Source: Maylandia zebra (taxonomy: Eukaryota > Chordata > Actinopteri > Cichliformes > Cichlidae). From it: a stretch of DNA of 64,000 nucleotides. The stretch's first letter is position 1. Each line of letters begins with the position of its first letter. The translations under genes and the position numbers were made by a program. Of this stretch, positions 10,251 to 21,560 are shown one piece after another. The stretch lies in assembly GCF_041146795.1 (NCBI RefSeq), contig NC_135170.1, positions 23,988,033 to 24,052,032 on the forward strand, read 5' to 3'. The notes under the pieces were generated by a model. That model was not told the DNA's origin. It was given only the letters and a program-made list of their open reading frames with translations, and searched no databases.

Positions 10251-13109
10251 ATGCAGAACAGTGCTTACGGGGCCTCTTTGGCCGGTGGCGCCTTTGATTT
10301 AGCGAACTTTCTAAAACAGCCTCAAACTATTTTGCGCTTCCTGAGCTGGGTGAGTGACTTCACGGAAACGTTAGCATCACAGTTAGCCAGCTGTCACTGC
10401 ACCTAGTTTAGCTTAACAGATGTGCGCTGCCAGCGCCCACCCAAATTAGTGAAAATTTTGTTTTTTTAGCTTTTTGTGCGGTCAACGCGGGACATTATCT
10501 GAGTGTCACGTTTAAACATTTTAATGAGCTTTCAGTAAAGTGTAAAAAATGGTGTTTCTGTGGCTCTGGTTGATGGTAGCTAATAATAACTAGCAACTGA
10601 CCAGTGCTGTGTCACTACACTAACTGCCACATGATGATAAGCGATCTGCAGACTTTTAATTTAAAGTTTCTGTGTTCCCGTGGTTTAAAAACGAGACAGG
10701 TTAAAACAACAGGAGTTGTTTGCTTTTTTCTTGCAGTTTTATAGTTTAGATAATTGTCAGAAATTGAAGCTTCCGCCGTCATCTGTTGTCAAGTCAACTC
10801 CAGTTGTCAGGTGATTGGAAATGCTTAATGTGCAGGCACTGCAGTGGAAGCTTAAGTATGCAGTGTTACTAAAGCATACCTTCACAGTGCTTTGCAAGAA
10901 AAAAAAAGCAATACTAACAGAAAACAGACAAGTAAAAGTTGTGCTACAGTATTTGCTTTCCGGTGTTGTGCCAAAAAGTGATTGTCTGCCAAAAACTGAT
11001 TTCCAGTGTTTCTGTGTATTTTTTATGTGTAATATCTTTACGTATGTTCGTAAATAGACTTCGGTGAACAGGGGATACAAAGGGGTTACATAAAGAATTA
11101 AAACATTATCTGTTTTTTAAGTATCTTTACAACTTGTACTTACATTATAACCAATCCGGTCCTTTATCCCCACTTAAAATATTTTTACAGAACTATTGTA
11201 ATATTTGCTGCCATTTCTGCTGTCCTGTTGGGCAACTTACTCTTACAAAATACATTTTTAATGTTAATGAGATTTTTTTTACTGCATAAATAAAGGTTAT
11301 ATAAAAGTCGCTGCCAAAAACTGATTGCGGCTTGTATCTTGCTACACGAATGTTGTTTGTGCCTCAAGATGACTTTATGTCATCCATAAGGGATGCATTT
11401 GACATATGTTTAACATATTATAGCCCAACAAGTTACTTATAGCACTTTAAATATGAGCAATCGCTTTTTGGCAAATACCGGAAATCAGTTTTTGGCAGAC
11501 AATCACTTTTTGGCACAACACCGGTAAGTGCATTTAAGTTCAGTGGGCCTATTAGTGAAAACCTACATCTGTGAACAAGACGGGTAGAAAACAAGGATAT
11601 TTTATTTAACTAAAACTATGAATCAACTGTTTTCAAAAGGTTCCTGCACTGATTTTCCTAAATCTCGCTTCTGACATACACCCTCCATACAATAATAATC
11701 AAAACAAAGGCTAAAACTAGCACTGAAATTTATAAATATTAAACTAAAACCTTTTCAAACAATATAAAGTAAACTGCAATAAGTCAATCCAGTCTGGAAA
11801 CCGAAAGAAAAATGAAAAGTCACTATGTAATACAATTCAAAAGAATGCAAAACTATAATAACTAATGTAGGAAAGTTTAAGTGTTCAAATGTTATAAATA
11901 AAACCAACATGGTTTTGCAGGCAAATGGTTGTCCATAAGTTCATATTCTCTTCAGATGTCTTCATGTAGAGTATTTATAAGAATGCTTAAAACCTGTTCA
12001 AAATCATACAAAATGCATGAAGTCTTCATGAATTAAGAAGCTAGAACATGAGTGAACAGTGACTCGGTGATTTGGTTGCCTTTTAAAAGTAGTATTTTCA
12101 TTTTGTGTCACGTAATTGTGTAATGTTTTTCATGTTAGCTGTGTTATGAAAAAGGGGATGTGGGTCACGAATAGCTGAAAAGGTGGCGTTATACTTGTTT
12201 AGATTGGATTGACAGATATTATTTTTTTGATTAAAGAAGCTTTCTTGTAATGTGAGTCATGGTAATTTCGCAAACTCCATAGCTGCGTGGCTTAAACTTG
12301 GCCTTGACCTTTTTGTGTCCCGTCTTTGCAGATATTCTCTATCGTGGTTTTTGCAACCATCACAGCCGAAGGCTACACCAACACGACGGAAAAAGCTGAA
12401 AACGAGTGCATGTTCCACAACTCTGACAGTGCTTGCAGTTACGGGGTGGGAGTCGGAGTCTTGGCCTTCTTGGCTTGTGTTTTGTTCCTCATGCTAGATG
12501 CCTACTTCCCGAACATCAGCAATGCCAAAGACCGAAAATACATTGTAATAAGTGATCTTGCTTTCTCTGGTAAGAGTTGGTTTTCATTTTTTCACCACAT
12601 AGTTTAATGAAGGAACTGTGCCATAAATCAGGAAGTGAGACTTAAAGTTAACACATGAAACATGTTTCTCTCCTGTGAACACCTGACAGCGGTGTGGACG
12701 TTCCTGTGGTTCATCTGCTTCTGCGTCCTGACGAGCCTGTGGTCCAAGACGACAAACGAACAAGTCGTGGCCGACGCTGCCCGAGGTGTCATTGCCTTCT
12801 CCTTCTTCTCGATCATCACCTGGGTGAGGCTGAGGCAGAGTTCGCATTAGCTTTGAATTTGCTGTGATAAAAGATCCTAGCACTAATTCAAAGTTCTCTC
12901 TACAGAGCCTCTTGACCTACTTTGCACTTGCAAGGTATCGCCAAGGAGTGAATGAATTCGAGCAGGAATACAGAGACCCAGCCAACGACCACAATGCTCC
13001 TTACCAGAGCAGCCCCTACTCCAGCACCAGCGGGCCCTCTGGCTATCAGCAGTCACCTTTCTCCAACACCCAGGAGACTCCAGGAGCGTATCAGCCTCCA
13101 TCTTATTGA
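10251..13109 (+). CDS. syngr2: Synaptogyrin-2 (cellugyrin), tandem copy 2, canonical
   Basis: Four exons, 10251-10349, 12332-12569, 12690-12823 and 12906-13109, encode 224 residues, which is the length I recall for human SYNGR2. The N-terminus, MQNSAYGASLAGGAFDLANF, is followed by the MARVEL core with four membrane spans: RFLSWIFSIVVFATI, YGVGVGVLAFLACVLFLML, TFLWFICFCVLTSLW and VIAFSFFSIITWSLLTYFALA. The cytosolic tail is rich in Pro, Tyr, Ser and Gln and ends GAYQPPSY, the usual synaptogyrin ending. The protein belongs to small transport vesicles outside the nervous system. Start choice: the ATG opens the conserved MxxSAYGA motif, and the upstream sequence is promoter-like. A poly(A) signal follows about 1 kb downstream. 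The long first intron carries the inverted-repeat element at 10960-11524. Confidence 0.96.
10960..11524. mobile_element. Fold-back/MITE-like element with perfect 45-bp terminal inverted repeats
   Basis: Bases 10960-11004 are the exact reverse complement of 11480-11524, starting CCGGTGTTGTGCC. Each arm is built from a shorter unit, TGCCAAAAA followed by C/GTGATT, repeated about every 19-22 bases. A further unit continues inward on the right (around 11462-11479), and an isolated one sits at about 11311-11331. The 475 bases between the arms have no coding signal. No clean target duplication was seen. It lies in syngr2 intron 1. Confidence 0.85.
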
Positions 13110-14146
13110 AAGACTAAGATTCAAAGGCAGGAATCAAATGAGGAAGTTTTTCTTTTTAAATATGTGTGCCAGTTGTTTCTTTTACAGAGCCGGACCGTTC
13201 TGTGCACTCCCCCTTCTGTTCCTGCTGAACGCGTTTGGTTTTCTGGGTGCACTGATATCTTTTTAGTTTCCTGCAATGGTGGAAGTTTTGCTGTGTTGTT
13301 CACAGCGGGTAAAGTCTAAAGATGTTCTTTTATTTGCTAGCGGGTGATTGTCTTGGTTAAAAAAAAAAAAAAAATGAGAGAGAGAGCATGGCCACGCCTG
13401 AGTTGCCTTTGTACCAAAACCGCTGCAGATTTTTCAGTGCCTCCTTTAGTTACTATTGCGAGTGCAGTTTGCTGCTGTTCCTATCAAAGCACTAATTATC
13501 AGAAAGGTTAGACTTAGTGTAGTTCATTAGGAAATCTGGTTTGCATTGAAAATTTTTACTGAATATGTAACTGTTCAGTATTTACTTCAATAACTGCAAT
13601 TCAAACATACAGCTGAGTATACTGCTCTTTCACCACATTGCAAACTCATATTATTCAATTAGTTGGTAGATCAGAAGTATCGGAAGTCTATAACTACTGT
13701 AATGCCACGTGTTTGTGTCTTTTTATTAAGTAATCAACCACTAAATAGGCTTTCATGCACTGAAAAACTCAGTTTGTTTCTGTTTGACATTTTAATTTGT
13801 CACATTCGTTTCTTTTTATAGTTTGGCTTTTACAGGTGTTTTGATTGATTTGTATTGGATTCTTCTGTTGAATTCTTTGCTTAGGATTTTTAAAGTAATC
13901 AATGCCATAAATGTCTCAGCATAGGTTTAGCAATTCTTTGATGTTGTGGCAAATTTGGTATTTATTTTCTTTTTTAATACTGTTAAATTCAGGTACATGA
14001 CAATCAAATTGAATCATTCTCCACATTCTTTTTCCCCCTTGCTTTTTCTTCTCCTCTGCACTTTTGCTTTGTCACCGCTTTGCAAATGTTCCTCATTAAA
14101 GTGCCTTGCACAGTGATCCTGTATCAGACGGAGTGTGCCAAATAAA
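13110..14146 (+). other. syngr2 3' UTR with poly(A) signal
   Basis: The stop at 13107-13109 is followed by about 1 kb of AT-rich sequence without ORFs of note. It ends at AATAAA, 14141-14146. An A-run followed by GA repeats lies at about 13361-13387. Confidence 0.6.
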
Positions 14147-14351
14147 AACAGGTTTTAAAACTCTGAGTCTGACTTCTTTAAAAGAAAAGGCAAGACTGTG
14201 TGTAGTTCCTGCCTCTGCCCCTTTGTCAAATATTTGAATAGTAAATGTGGAGGAACACTTGAGGTGTGGAGACAGCAGGATCCAGACAACAACTGAGGTA
14301 CTAAGATTTGAGTAATGCATTATAGGTTAAAATAAAAGTAAGTAGAAGTGA

Positions 14352-14455
14352 AAGCTGCTCCCTTGTCTTAAGAGGAGACCACAACGGGAAGCTCCACGTT
14401 TGATTTGAGTTTTACAGCAGTAGTCCTTCCTGATGCAACCCTGAAGGGGATTTTT
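14352..14455 (+). repeat. Short dispersed-repeat fragment
   Basis: GCTGCTCCCTTGTCTTAAGA, then GACCACAACGGGAAGCT, is followed about 60 bases later by CCTTCCTGATGCAACCCTGA. I recall both blocks from one common teleost repeat, here with its middle deleted. Similar 'GGATGCCCTTCxTGATGCAA' pieces recur at about 48288 and 41829. Confidence 0.5.
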
Positions 14456-15229
14456 AAAAAGTAAGGCTTAAAACAGGCTAAAATAAAAATATCAATTAAA
14501 AATGAACTACAATAAAGCAAAGAAATATATTAAAAGTTAGGTTTTTGTCTTAATTACGGCAGAATTTTCATTGTAACAAACTTAAATAGACACCGGTTTA
14601 TACTTTTATTTGAGAAATCTACACAAAATCTAGAGTGAATGCTCATATTCTAACACCTGTCTTCTCTATCCAATAATATGAATCATAATAAACATGGAAT
14701 AGTAGCTTATCTCTTACAGTACTGTAAGCCTTTATCATAAAGGCTTGCAGGCATAAAGGTATAAAGCCTTTATACCTTTGAGCAAAGTGTGTATGTGACA
14801 CGTGTTCTGAACTTCTTAAATGTGATAAACACAACCTGTAAAAGAAACAAAGATAGATGTGATCTCGTGGCCAAGGTAGCAGCCACACAACCCATAACAT
14901 AAAAAAAGATTCTAAAATGCATCGTAAAAAATAACATCCACAACACACAATATTTAAATAGATAAATGAAACATCTCAAAGTCTCTTTTGTATTCTTTAT
15001 TCTGTTTTTTTTTTCACCAATAGAGAGACATGTTTAAATTTTGGTCTTTCTTTGCATTATTTAATGTATGTAAAACTAAATTAAATTCTAAAGAAATCCA
15101 TAAAACATTATAAAAGTATAATAATTCTCACAGGTAGGCTGAAACTTTAAGTTATCATATTTCCGACAGCCCCTGAAGGCAGCGTTCTCCCCCCTCCCTC
15201 TGCATCGACTACACGTAAGCACGACATGG
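14456..15229. other. Intergenic DNA, nothing recognised
   Basis: AT-rich sequence between the syngr2 3' end and the cant1 first exon. A short GTAAGCCTTTATCATAAAGGCTTGCAGGC-type fold-back lies at about 14723-14770 (AAGCCTTTAT / ATAAAGGCTT, repeated as ATAAAGCCTTTATACC). No gene or named element was seen. Confidence 0.5.
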
Positions 15230-15379
15230 TGCTGTCGTCATCAAACTGACATAGGAAGTAATGATCGGCTGTCCGGACAACGCAAAAAGAGGAAAAGGGG
15301 CCGAGGAAGGAAGCGACACAATAATGACATCCAAGCTCCGACCACCGGCGGACTGAGAGCTGAAGACCCCACATCTGCG
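15230..15379 (+). promoter_or_regulatory. Putative cant1 promoter and non-coding first exon
   Basis: CpG-richer sequence ends in a strong donor at 15379 (CTGCG then GTGAGTAACG). No protein-like frame runs through it. The next plausible acceptor on this strand with a recognised gene is the cant1 coding exon at 19139, so this is best read as the cant1 5' UTR exon, with the promoter just upstream. The link is inference from distance and strand; transcript data would settle it. Confidence 0.45.
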
Positions 15380-16249
15380 GTGAGTAACGAAGCGGGAAGA
15401 GGGGTTTGATCGGAAACGTTTCAGGTGGCCGTTACTGACGGCATCTGCGTTTTAACCTCTGCGCTCCTGGCAGGAGAGAGCCACAGCAGCTAAAAGCACG
15501 CTTGCAAATGAGATGATCGCGTGTGTCAGTCCAAAAGCTTCGCCTTCTTCACCGAGAAAATCAACTATGATGGTCCGGCAGACATTTAATTCCCTTACAG
15601 GTTTAGTGTCTCAGCGCTTAAAGGCCTGGAAATAAAAACTTGGGTATTGTCCTCGTTCACCCGCAGCTTGTTATCTTCTGGGAATCTGCAGACAGCGCAA
15701 CCACGTAACATCAGGTCCATAGTGTGTGATGCACATTTGTTTGTGGCTCCTTGACACGCAGGGCGTTTAAAACCCGAGTTAAAGTACTCAGTAAAAGTGT
15801 TTATTGGCCTCACACACACTTTGAAGGTCAGCCTTACCAGATGTCATCGATTATGGGAGCACAGAGGCAAGTTTATGGTCAGAGAGGCGCTTGAAAGGAC
15901 ACTCACTCAACATTATGCACAGTTGCTACCAGGCAGGGGTGGGTTTAGAGAACTTTAAATTATTCAAGTAACTTAGAGACCTGCAAACACAGATTAAAAT
16001 GCTTGACTATAATGTGTCTGATTGTAATTCTTCTGATCTATTATCCAGTTTTAGTGAGCCTGTGTAAACCGTAGCTTCAGTTTCCTGTTCTTGGCTGACA
16101 GGAGAGACATCTGGTGTGGTCTTCTGCTGCTGTAGAGATCCAAACGTTTCTGGCACAACTTCACCTACTTCCAAGGTGCGTGAAGAGGTCCATGGCACAC
16201 TATGGACCTGGTGAGGTGAAGACTCCAGCAACACATGAAACACTAGGGA
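15380..16249 (+). other. cant1 intron 1, first part: nothing recognised
   Basis: Follows the putative donor at 15379. No coding exon, RNA gene or named repeat was seen. Confidence 0.45.
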
Positions 16250-16315
16250 ACAACTTTATTAGCAGGCCAACACATTTCGGCTTGTGGCCTGAATGACCCC
16301 GATGAAGGCCACAAG
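16250..16315. repeat. Short fold-back in cant1 intron 1
   Basis: CTTGTGGCCT at 16281-16290 and AGGCCACAAG at 16306-16315 are exact inverted copies with a 15-nt loop. The surrounding text (CAACACATTTCGGCTTGTGG, GATGAAGGCCACAAG) resembles a dispersed vertebrate repeat that pairs 'GATGAAG..CACAAG' with 'CGAAACGTGTTG'. The class is not determined. Confidence 0.5.
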
Positions 16316-16463
16316 TGTTCCTGGAGTCTTTATCTCACTTGTTGTGCTGCTGTAGCCCGTCTGCTTCAAGGGGCAATGTGTTGTGCATTCAGACATGCAT
16401 ACCTTGCTTCTAATAAGTGCTCATTTAACGACTTGAAGCAGCCCAGACTAATCTCCTCTGAGA

Positions 16464-16660
16464 GGCATTTCCACCCACTGCCACTCACTGGTATTTTTCT
16501 CCCTTGTGGACCATCCTCTAGGGATCACAACCCTAGAGATGGTTGTGTGGAAAAATCATCAGTTTGGCACCAGCAACCATGCCAAGTTGAAAGGCACTTC
16601 AGTGACCTTTCTTCCCCATTCTGATGCTCAGGTTGAACTCTTACGTTTTTAATTTTACTT
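16464..16660 (-). mobile_element. Tc1-like family A fragment
   Basis: Landmarks of the family A 5' half in reverse orientation: CACTGGTATTTTTCTCCCTT, CCTAGAGATGGTTGTGTGG, CATCAGTTTGGCACCAGCAA, CAACCATGCCAAGTTGAAAGG and TTCCCCATTCTGATGCTCAG. The same landmarks appear in the 55149-55569 copy. It has no terminal repeats, so it is a broken fragment inside cant1 intron 1. Confidence 0.75.
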
Positions 16661-18944
16661 GTTTAATGTTGTCAAACGGTTGTTTTGAGGTGCGGTGCAG
16701 CTGCAGAGACACAAATCTATTGGTTCATTTTAGGAGAAATGCCGTCAGCTTTTTAACTAAGTGGAACGTGATCATTCCAATGAGCAGCCTTTCACCATCA
16801 TCACCATCAGCTAGGATGCCAATTCTAAGCAGTTCAGTGTTATATTAGAGGGAAACATCTGTGCTTTTCTTTAAAAACAAAGGCTATTTCAAATTCATCC
16901 CAAACTTTTAAGAGTCTTCTTATCACCCAGCGCTGCAGTCTTGTCTATTAGGTCATCTTCACTGCGTGGGGAATCTGAAACATGAAAGTATCGGGCTGAG
17001 AAGCTGAAAGGTTGCTTTTTAAGAAGCTGTCTGTGCTCTTAATATGTTTCCAACTAAAGTCCAGAAGGTGTTAATCACTTATTAACAGACATTACTGCGT
17101 CTCAGAGTCAGTGAGGTTTCCTGTGCGACTATGCTGCTCGCAGTCCTCAGTGTAATGATTACATCACAGGAACGCCTCTGATTGTAGGTTTGCAGCTAAC
17201 TTCTATTCATATGTCCAGGGCTGTGGCTTTTCACCTTTATGCCGATAGTCGCTGAGCACTTAATAAAGGTTTTCGTAACCCTCGGTAGCTGTTCATTCAT
17301 AGGCGGTGATTAATAACAAACTGAATGAACTGCGTTGTCTCTCAAAAGGCTTTGCCCCTTTGGACTTGGTGATAATCCTCCAAGTGTAGGTAAAGTTCAC
17401 AAGCTTTGTAACAACATAGTCATGGTTGCAGTGCAAATGATCAGTGGGGAGAAAGACAGCTTTCGAGCTCAGGACTACTTGTGGAAGGACTCGTGGAGTA
17501 AACTTAATGACACAGGATCAGCGTGCGGGCAGGAGGAGACGAAGGGGTAAGCCGCGTCATCTGATTGTGTTGTGGGGCACAAGCAATTTTTACACCAACA
17601 GTCAATCAGCAACACTGTTTCTATTCTCAGCTACTCACTGAGTTTAGGTACAGTGGCGGGCCTCAGAGAGGGAGACCCGATGCTGCTGCCACAACGGACG
17701 GCTGTTTGGCTCAGGGCCCTCGTATGAAAGAGCCTTTCAGCTCCTGCTCCCCTTTAAGAAACGCGTTCAGGTTTCGGGGTATGATCCTGCGGCAGCTGGG
17801 CCCAGAGGAGCTTTAGGGTTACAGAGCTTTTCAGGAGACCCTCTAACAGCGGACAGTTCCACTGCTGTGTTTGGGTTGTGTTGATTCAGCTGAAAGGTCA
17901 CACGCACTAGTTTATTGGGTGTGTAAGCAAATAACAGGAATGTAGTTTTCCCAAGTTACAGGCCTTTCAGCTCTACGTGAGCTTGTAAAGTAAAATAAAA
18001 ATGCGTTGTTTAAATTATTCCCAATTAATCCCGCTGTTTATCTGTTATCTCACTATCACGTGTTTTATCCGAAAACAAAATATTTAGGACGCTGCAATTC
18101 AAAAAGGGGTGAAAACTTCACAAGTTTGGATGATTTACCTGAAATAAAAACAGGGAAGAAGGGACAGAAGGTCCTGACAGATTAATCCAATTGTAACAAT
18201 CTTTATTTTATATATTTTTAATGAATACAATGGGCTTTTGGACAGCTGGTAGGGCAGGATTTTTCAGTTTTCTGACAGCTTATTGAATGACTAATTTGTA
18301 CTCTCTGTCCTTCTTCAGCCATCTTTATATATTTGAACAACGGCTCACGCACACAAAAAATCAGATATATTCAGATATGACAGAAGATGTCTGAATATAT
18401 CTTTAAAGCGGCTGGACTTTCTGCAGTAAATCAATAGATAGTTTGAATTATTGGCCACTGTACATTTCAACACTCATGTTTACCATATCATTACACTACA
18501 TGTGACGGCTCATCAGTGTGACAGTTGCTCAGTGATTGTGTACTTCCTGAATAACTTGTTCAGCCGCCCTCTTATTACCTCAGAGCAAGCTCCTCCCATC
18601 ACCACGTCGACAAGACTCATTGTCGGGCGCTTGATGGCCTGTATTTGTATTTGATATTCACCTAGAGCGGTTTCTTCCTCCTTCTAAGCAATCAATGTTC
18701 AACCAGTGGACTCGCTTTTGTCCGCTCTGACTCTAACACTTAGTAGGATAATTAAACCAAAAAAAAAGAATGAAGCTATAACCTGAAATGAGTCATCTGC
18801 CTGCCATCGCTTATGGAAGTGTGTAAGTTGAAGTTAATTATTTTAATTGCGTTCATTCTCTCATTTGTGGATTAAGAGAAATGACGAAAATGAGCCTTTT
18901 GGTTAAAAAACTAATTGTCGTTTTTCGATTTTTTTTGTTAATAC
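16661..18944 (+). other. cant1 intron 1, middle: no feature recognised
   Basis: More than 2 kb with only short chance ORFs. No exon with matching phase, no RNA gene and no clear repeat was identified. Confidence 0.4.
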
Positions 18945-18985
18945 TTTTGCGGCCCTCGAGGCCTGGAGTTCGACACACCTGGGCT
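18945..18985 (-). mobile_element. hAT-type element end, fragment
   Basis: Read on the minus strand this is CAGGTGTGTCGAACTCCAGG followed by CCTCGAGGGCCGC. I recall that as the end of a widespread vertebrate hAT MITE (CAGGGGTGTCxAACTC..GGCC). Only one end was recognised. Confidence 0.5.
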
Positions 18986-19161
18986 AGAGCAACTTTATGT
19001 GAATAGATGACCTCACTGTGGCTTGGTGCTGAAAAAAGGATCTCCTATAACCTCCATGTTGACACCAGAGAACCAGACTGAAGTATTTTCCAGTGGCCTC
19101 TCTGACAGTGAACTCACATTCTCTCTATTTTTCTGTAGGTCACTCCAAGCCTGGTTCCCCC

Positions 19162-20547
19162 ATGCCTGCTTCTCCAGGCTATACTCGACTTGAGCATAAT
19201 GAGCCTATGAACCCGCTGCGTATCTCCGTAGGAGGCCTCCCCATGTTGGCTTCCATGGCCAATGCCACCGACCCCCGGTTCCGCCTTAAGTGGAGGCCCA
19301 TCGTGGCAGTAGCTGGCTCTGTGGCCTTAATCCTGCTGCTTTTCATGCACTTCAGCTCGGGTTTACGGTACCGCTCCTACGGCTCACGCAGCTGGAGAGT
19401 CAACCCGAGCGACGGCCACCAGTCGGATTTGCAGTACAACGACACCTACCCCCTCAGTCCACCCGAGCGCACGTCGCAGGGCACCCGCTATCGCATCGGC
19501 GTCATCGCTGACCTGGACACCAGCTCTCTCAGCGACAAGAAGATGACGTGGATCAGCTACATGCGGCGGGGGTACCTGCTGGTGTCAGAGAGCGGTGACA
19601 AGGTGGCCGTTGAATGGGATGTTGACAGGGTGGTGCTGGAAAGCCACCTGTCGGAGAAAGGCAGGGGCATGGAGCTGTCTGAGCTGGTGGTGTTCAATGG
19701 GAAGCTTTACAGTGTCGATGACAGAACGGGTGTAGTCTACCATATAGATGGAGAAAAGGCTGTACCCTGGGTCATCTTACCCGATGGCGATGGCAGCGTT
19801 GCAAAAGGTTGGTGTTGCACTTTTAGATGATTTGTTTCCACTTTTCATTTGCTTTGCATTTTCATGGTGCCTTCGTCTGATAGGATTCAAAGCCGAATGG
19901 CTGGCAGTGAAGGACGAGCACCTGTATGTTGGCGGTCTCGGGAAAGAGTGGACCACCACTGAAGGCGAATTTGTCAACAACAATCCAGAATGGGTGAAAG
20001 TTGTGGGCTTCAGAGGCGACGTACAGCACAAGAACTGGGTTCCCAAGTACAAATCCCTGAAATCCGCCGCAGGGATAGAGCAACCAGGTAAAGACGCAGA
20101 TCTGATCTTGCTAACAGCCGCCTCCGTTTCCATCTCCGTGCTTTACTCATTACCGTATTTCCCCGAATCTCCTCAGGCTATTTGATTCACGAGTCTGCAG
20201 CATGGAGCGACACCCTACAGCGCTGGTTTTTCCTTCCTCGCCGCGCGAGCAGCGAGCGCTACGAAGAGACGGCGGACGAGAGACGCGGCACGAACCTCGT
20301 CCTTAGCTGCTCGCCAGATTTCAACGACATCAAAGTCAGCCGAGTGGGTGTACTTAATCCTACCCACGGTTTCTCCTCCTTCAAGTTTGTCCCCAACACT
20401 GATGACCAGATCATCCTGGCGCTCAAGTCTGAAGAGGACGCTGGGAAGATTGCCACGTACATTATGGCCTTCACACTTGATGGGCGCATCCTTTTGCCTG
20501 AAACTAAGATCGGGGATGTAAAATATGAGGGCTTGGAGTTTATATAG
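19162..20547 (+). CDS. cant1: Soluble calcium-activated nucleotidase 1 (apyrase), type II membrane protein
   Basis: Three coding exons, 19162-19807, 19884-20087 and 20177-20547, give 406 residues against about 401 in human. The exon has an acceptor at 19137-19138, and the first ATG after it is used; a later Met16 just before [11 protein letters not shown] is possible. The order is a short cytosolic N-terminus, one membrane span at about residues 46-64 ([19 protein letters not shown]), then the lumenal apyrase domain. Family landmarks are [84 protein letters not shown] and the ending KYEGLEFI. The enzyme hydrolyses UDP and GDP in the ER/Golgi with calcium and supports proteoglycan synthesis. 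No break is seen. Confidence 0.97.
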
Positions 20548-20696
20548 AGGGCTCACACACAGAGACACTCACACTTGAGGCCACTTCACTGTGGTTCTAG
20601 TTTGTTTACAGTCACTGTTGAACTTTTTGCACTCGCTGCTTCCTCATTGAGTCTAAAACACATAACTCCAACCGTTGAAGTGACATCGTCAATACA

Positions 20697-20702
20697 AATA
20701 AA
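20697..20702 (+). terminator. cant1 poly(A) signal
   Basis: AATAAA lies 150 nt past the cant1 stop. This is a plausible main cleavage signal, because no other clear one follows closely. Confidence 0.55.
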
Positions 20703-21560
20703 AGAACTAATGGCTGAAAGAGTAAAGTTTCAAGAATGTGCGGATCGGGTTGTGGTGGACTGCGTTCTTCCTAGGCCAAATGTGGGCTTAAAAAGTACTG
20801 TAGCCTTTCTTATAATGAATGTACAAAAGCTAATTTATCAGACTGTGATTTGCTTTGGTTTTTTTTCCCCTGAAAAATTCATCTTTATGCACACACTATA
20901 CACACTCAGAAAGTCTAAGGTTTTTTCCCCTTTGCTCCATTTTCCACAGTATCACTCTGTCCACACGAGTATTGTCAGTGGGATAGCAAAAGCCTTGTTT
21001 TTAATCCTGTATATTGTTTGAAGACTGTTTTGGTGATTTTATCCTATGTAGTTTTGTTTGGTTTTTTGTGTGTGTGTGTGTGTGTGCGTGTGTGTGTGTG
21101 GAGGGAGGTGACTGAGTAAAATCTTAATTCCTATTTTCTGAGTCCTGTCATATCTTTTTACATGTTCAAAACACAATCTGCCAAAGTTAGACATTGTCCT
21201 CAAACAAGTTCCTGTTAAACCAAGAGCAGTTGTGCAATCAGGTATGTGCTCACAGACCTCAAACACAACTTCGTAACCACAGGAAAGAAGGTAATGCATT
21301 TTTATTGCACGTAAGGATTTAGGTAAGTTTGTATTTAAAGTTTCAGCTTTTAATTTTTTGTGCTATCAGTTTGAATTTGAATAGATCTTCCTCTCTATCT
21401 CATGGAAATATATAGTAACTCTTTGGAAGTACTAAGCAGGTTGATTATTTATTCTTTGGAGGATAATTTTAGGACGTAAAGTAAAGCAGATGGAGCATGT
21501 GTCATTTGCCGCTTCTTATTTTTTTGTCTTTGTGTTAGAGTCGTGCACTAGCTGTTGGAA
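20703..21560. other. cant1-lgals3bp intergenic DNA
   Basis: It contains a (GT)n tract at 21067-21100. A probable acceptor, TGTCTTTGTGTTAG, ends at about 21539, just before the lgals3bp start exon. This suggests a non-coding exon further upstream that I could not place. Confidence 0.45.
21067..21100. repeat. (GT)n microsatellite
   Basis: About 17 GT units with a single GC interruption. Confidence 0.95.
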
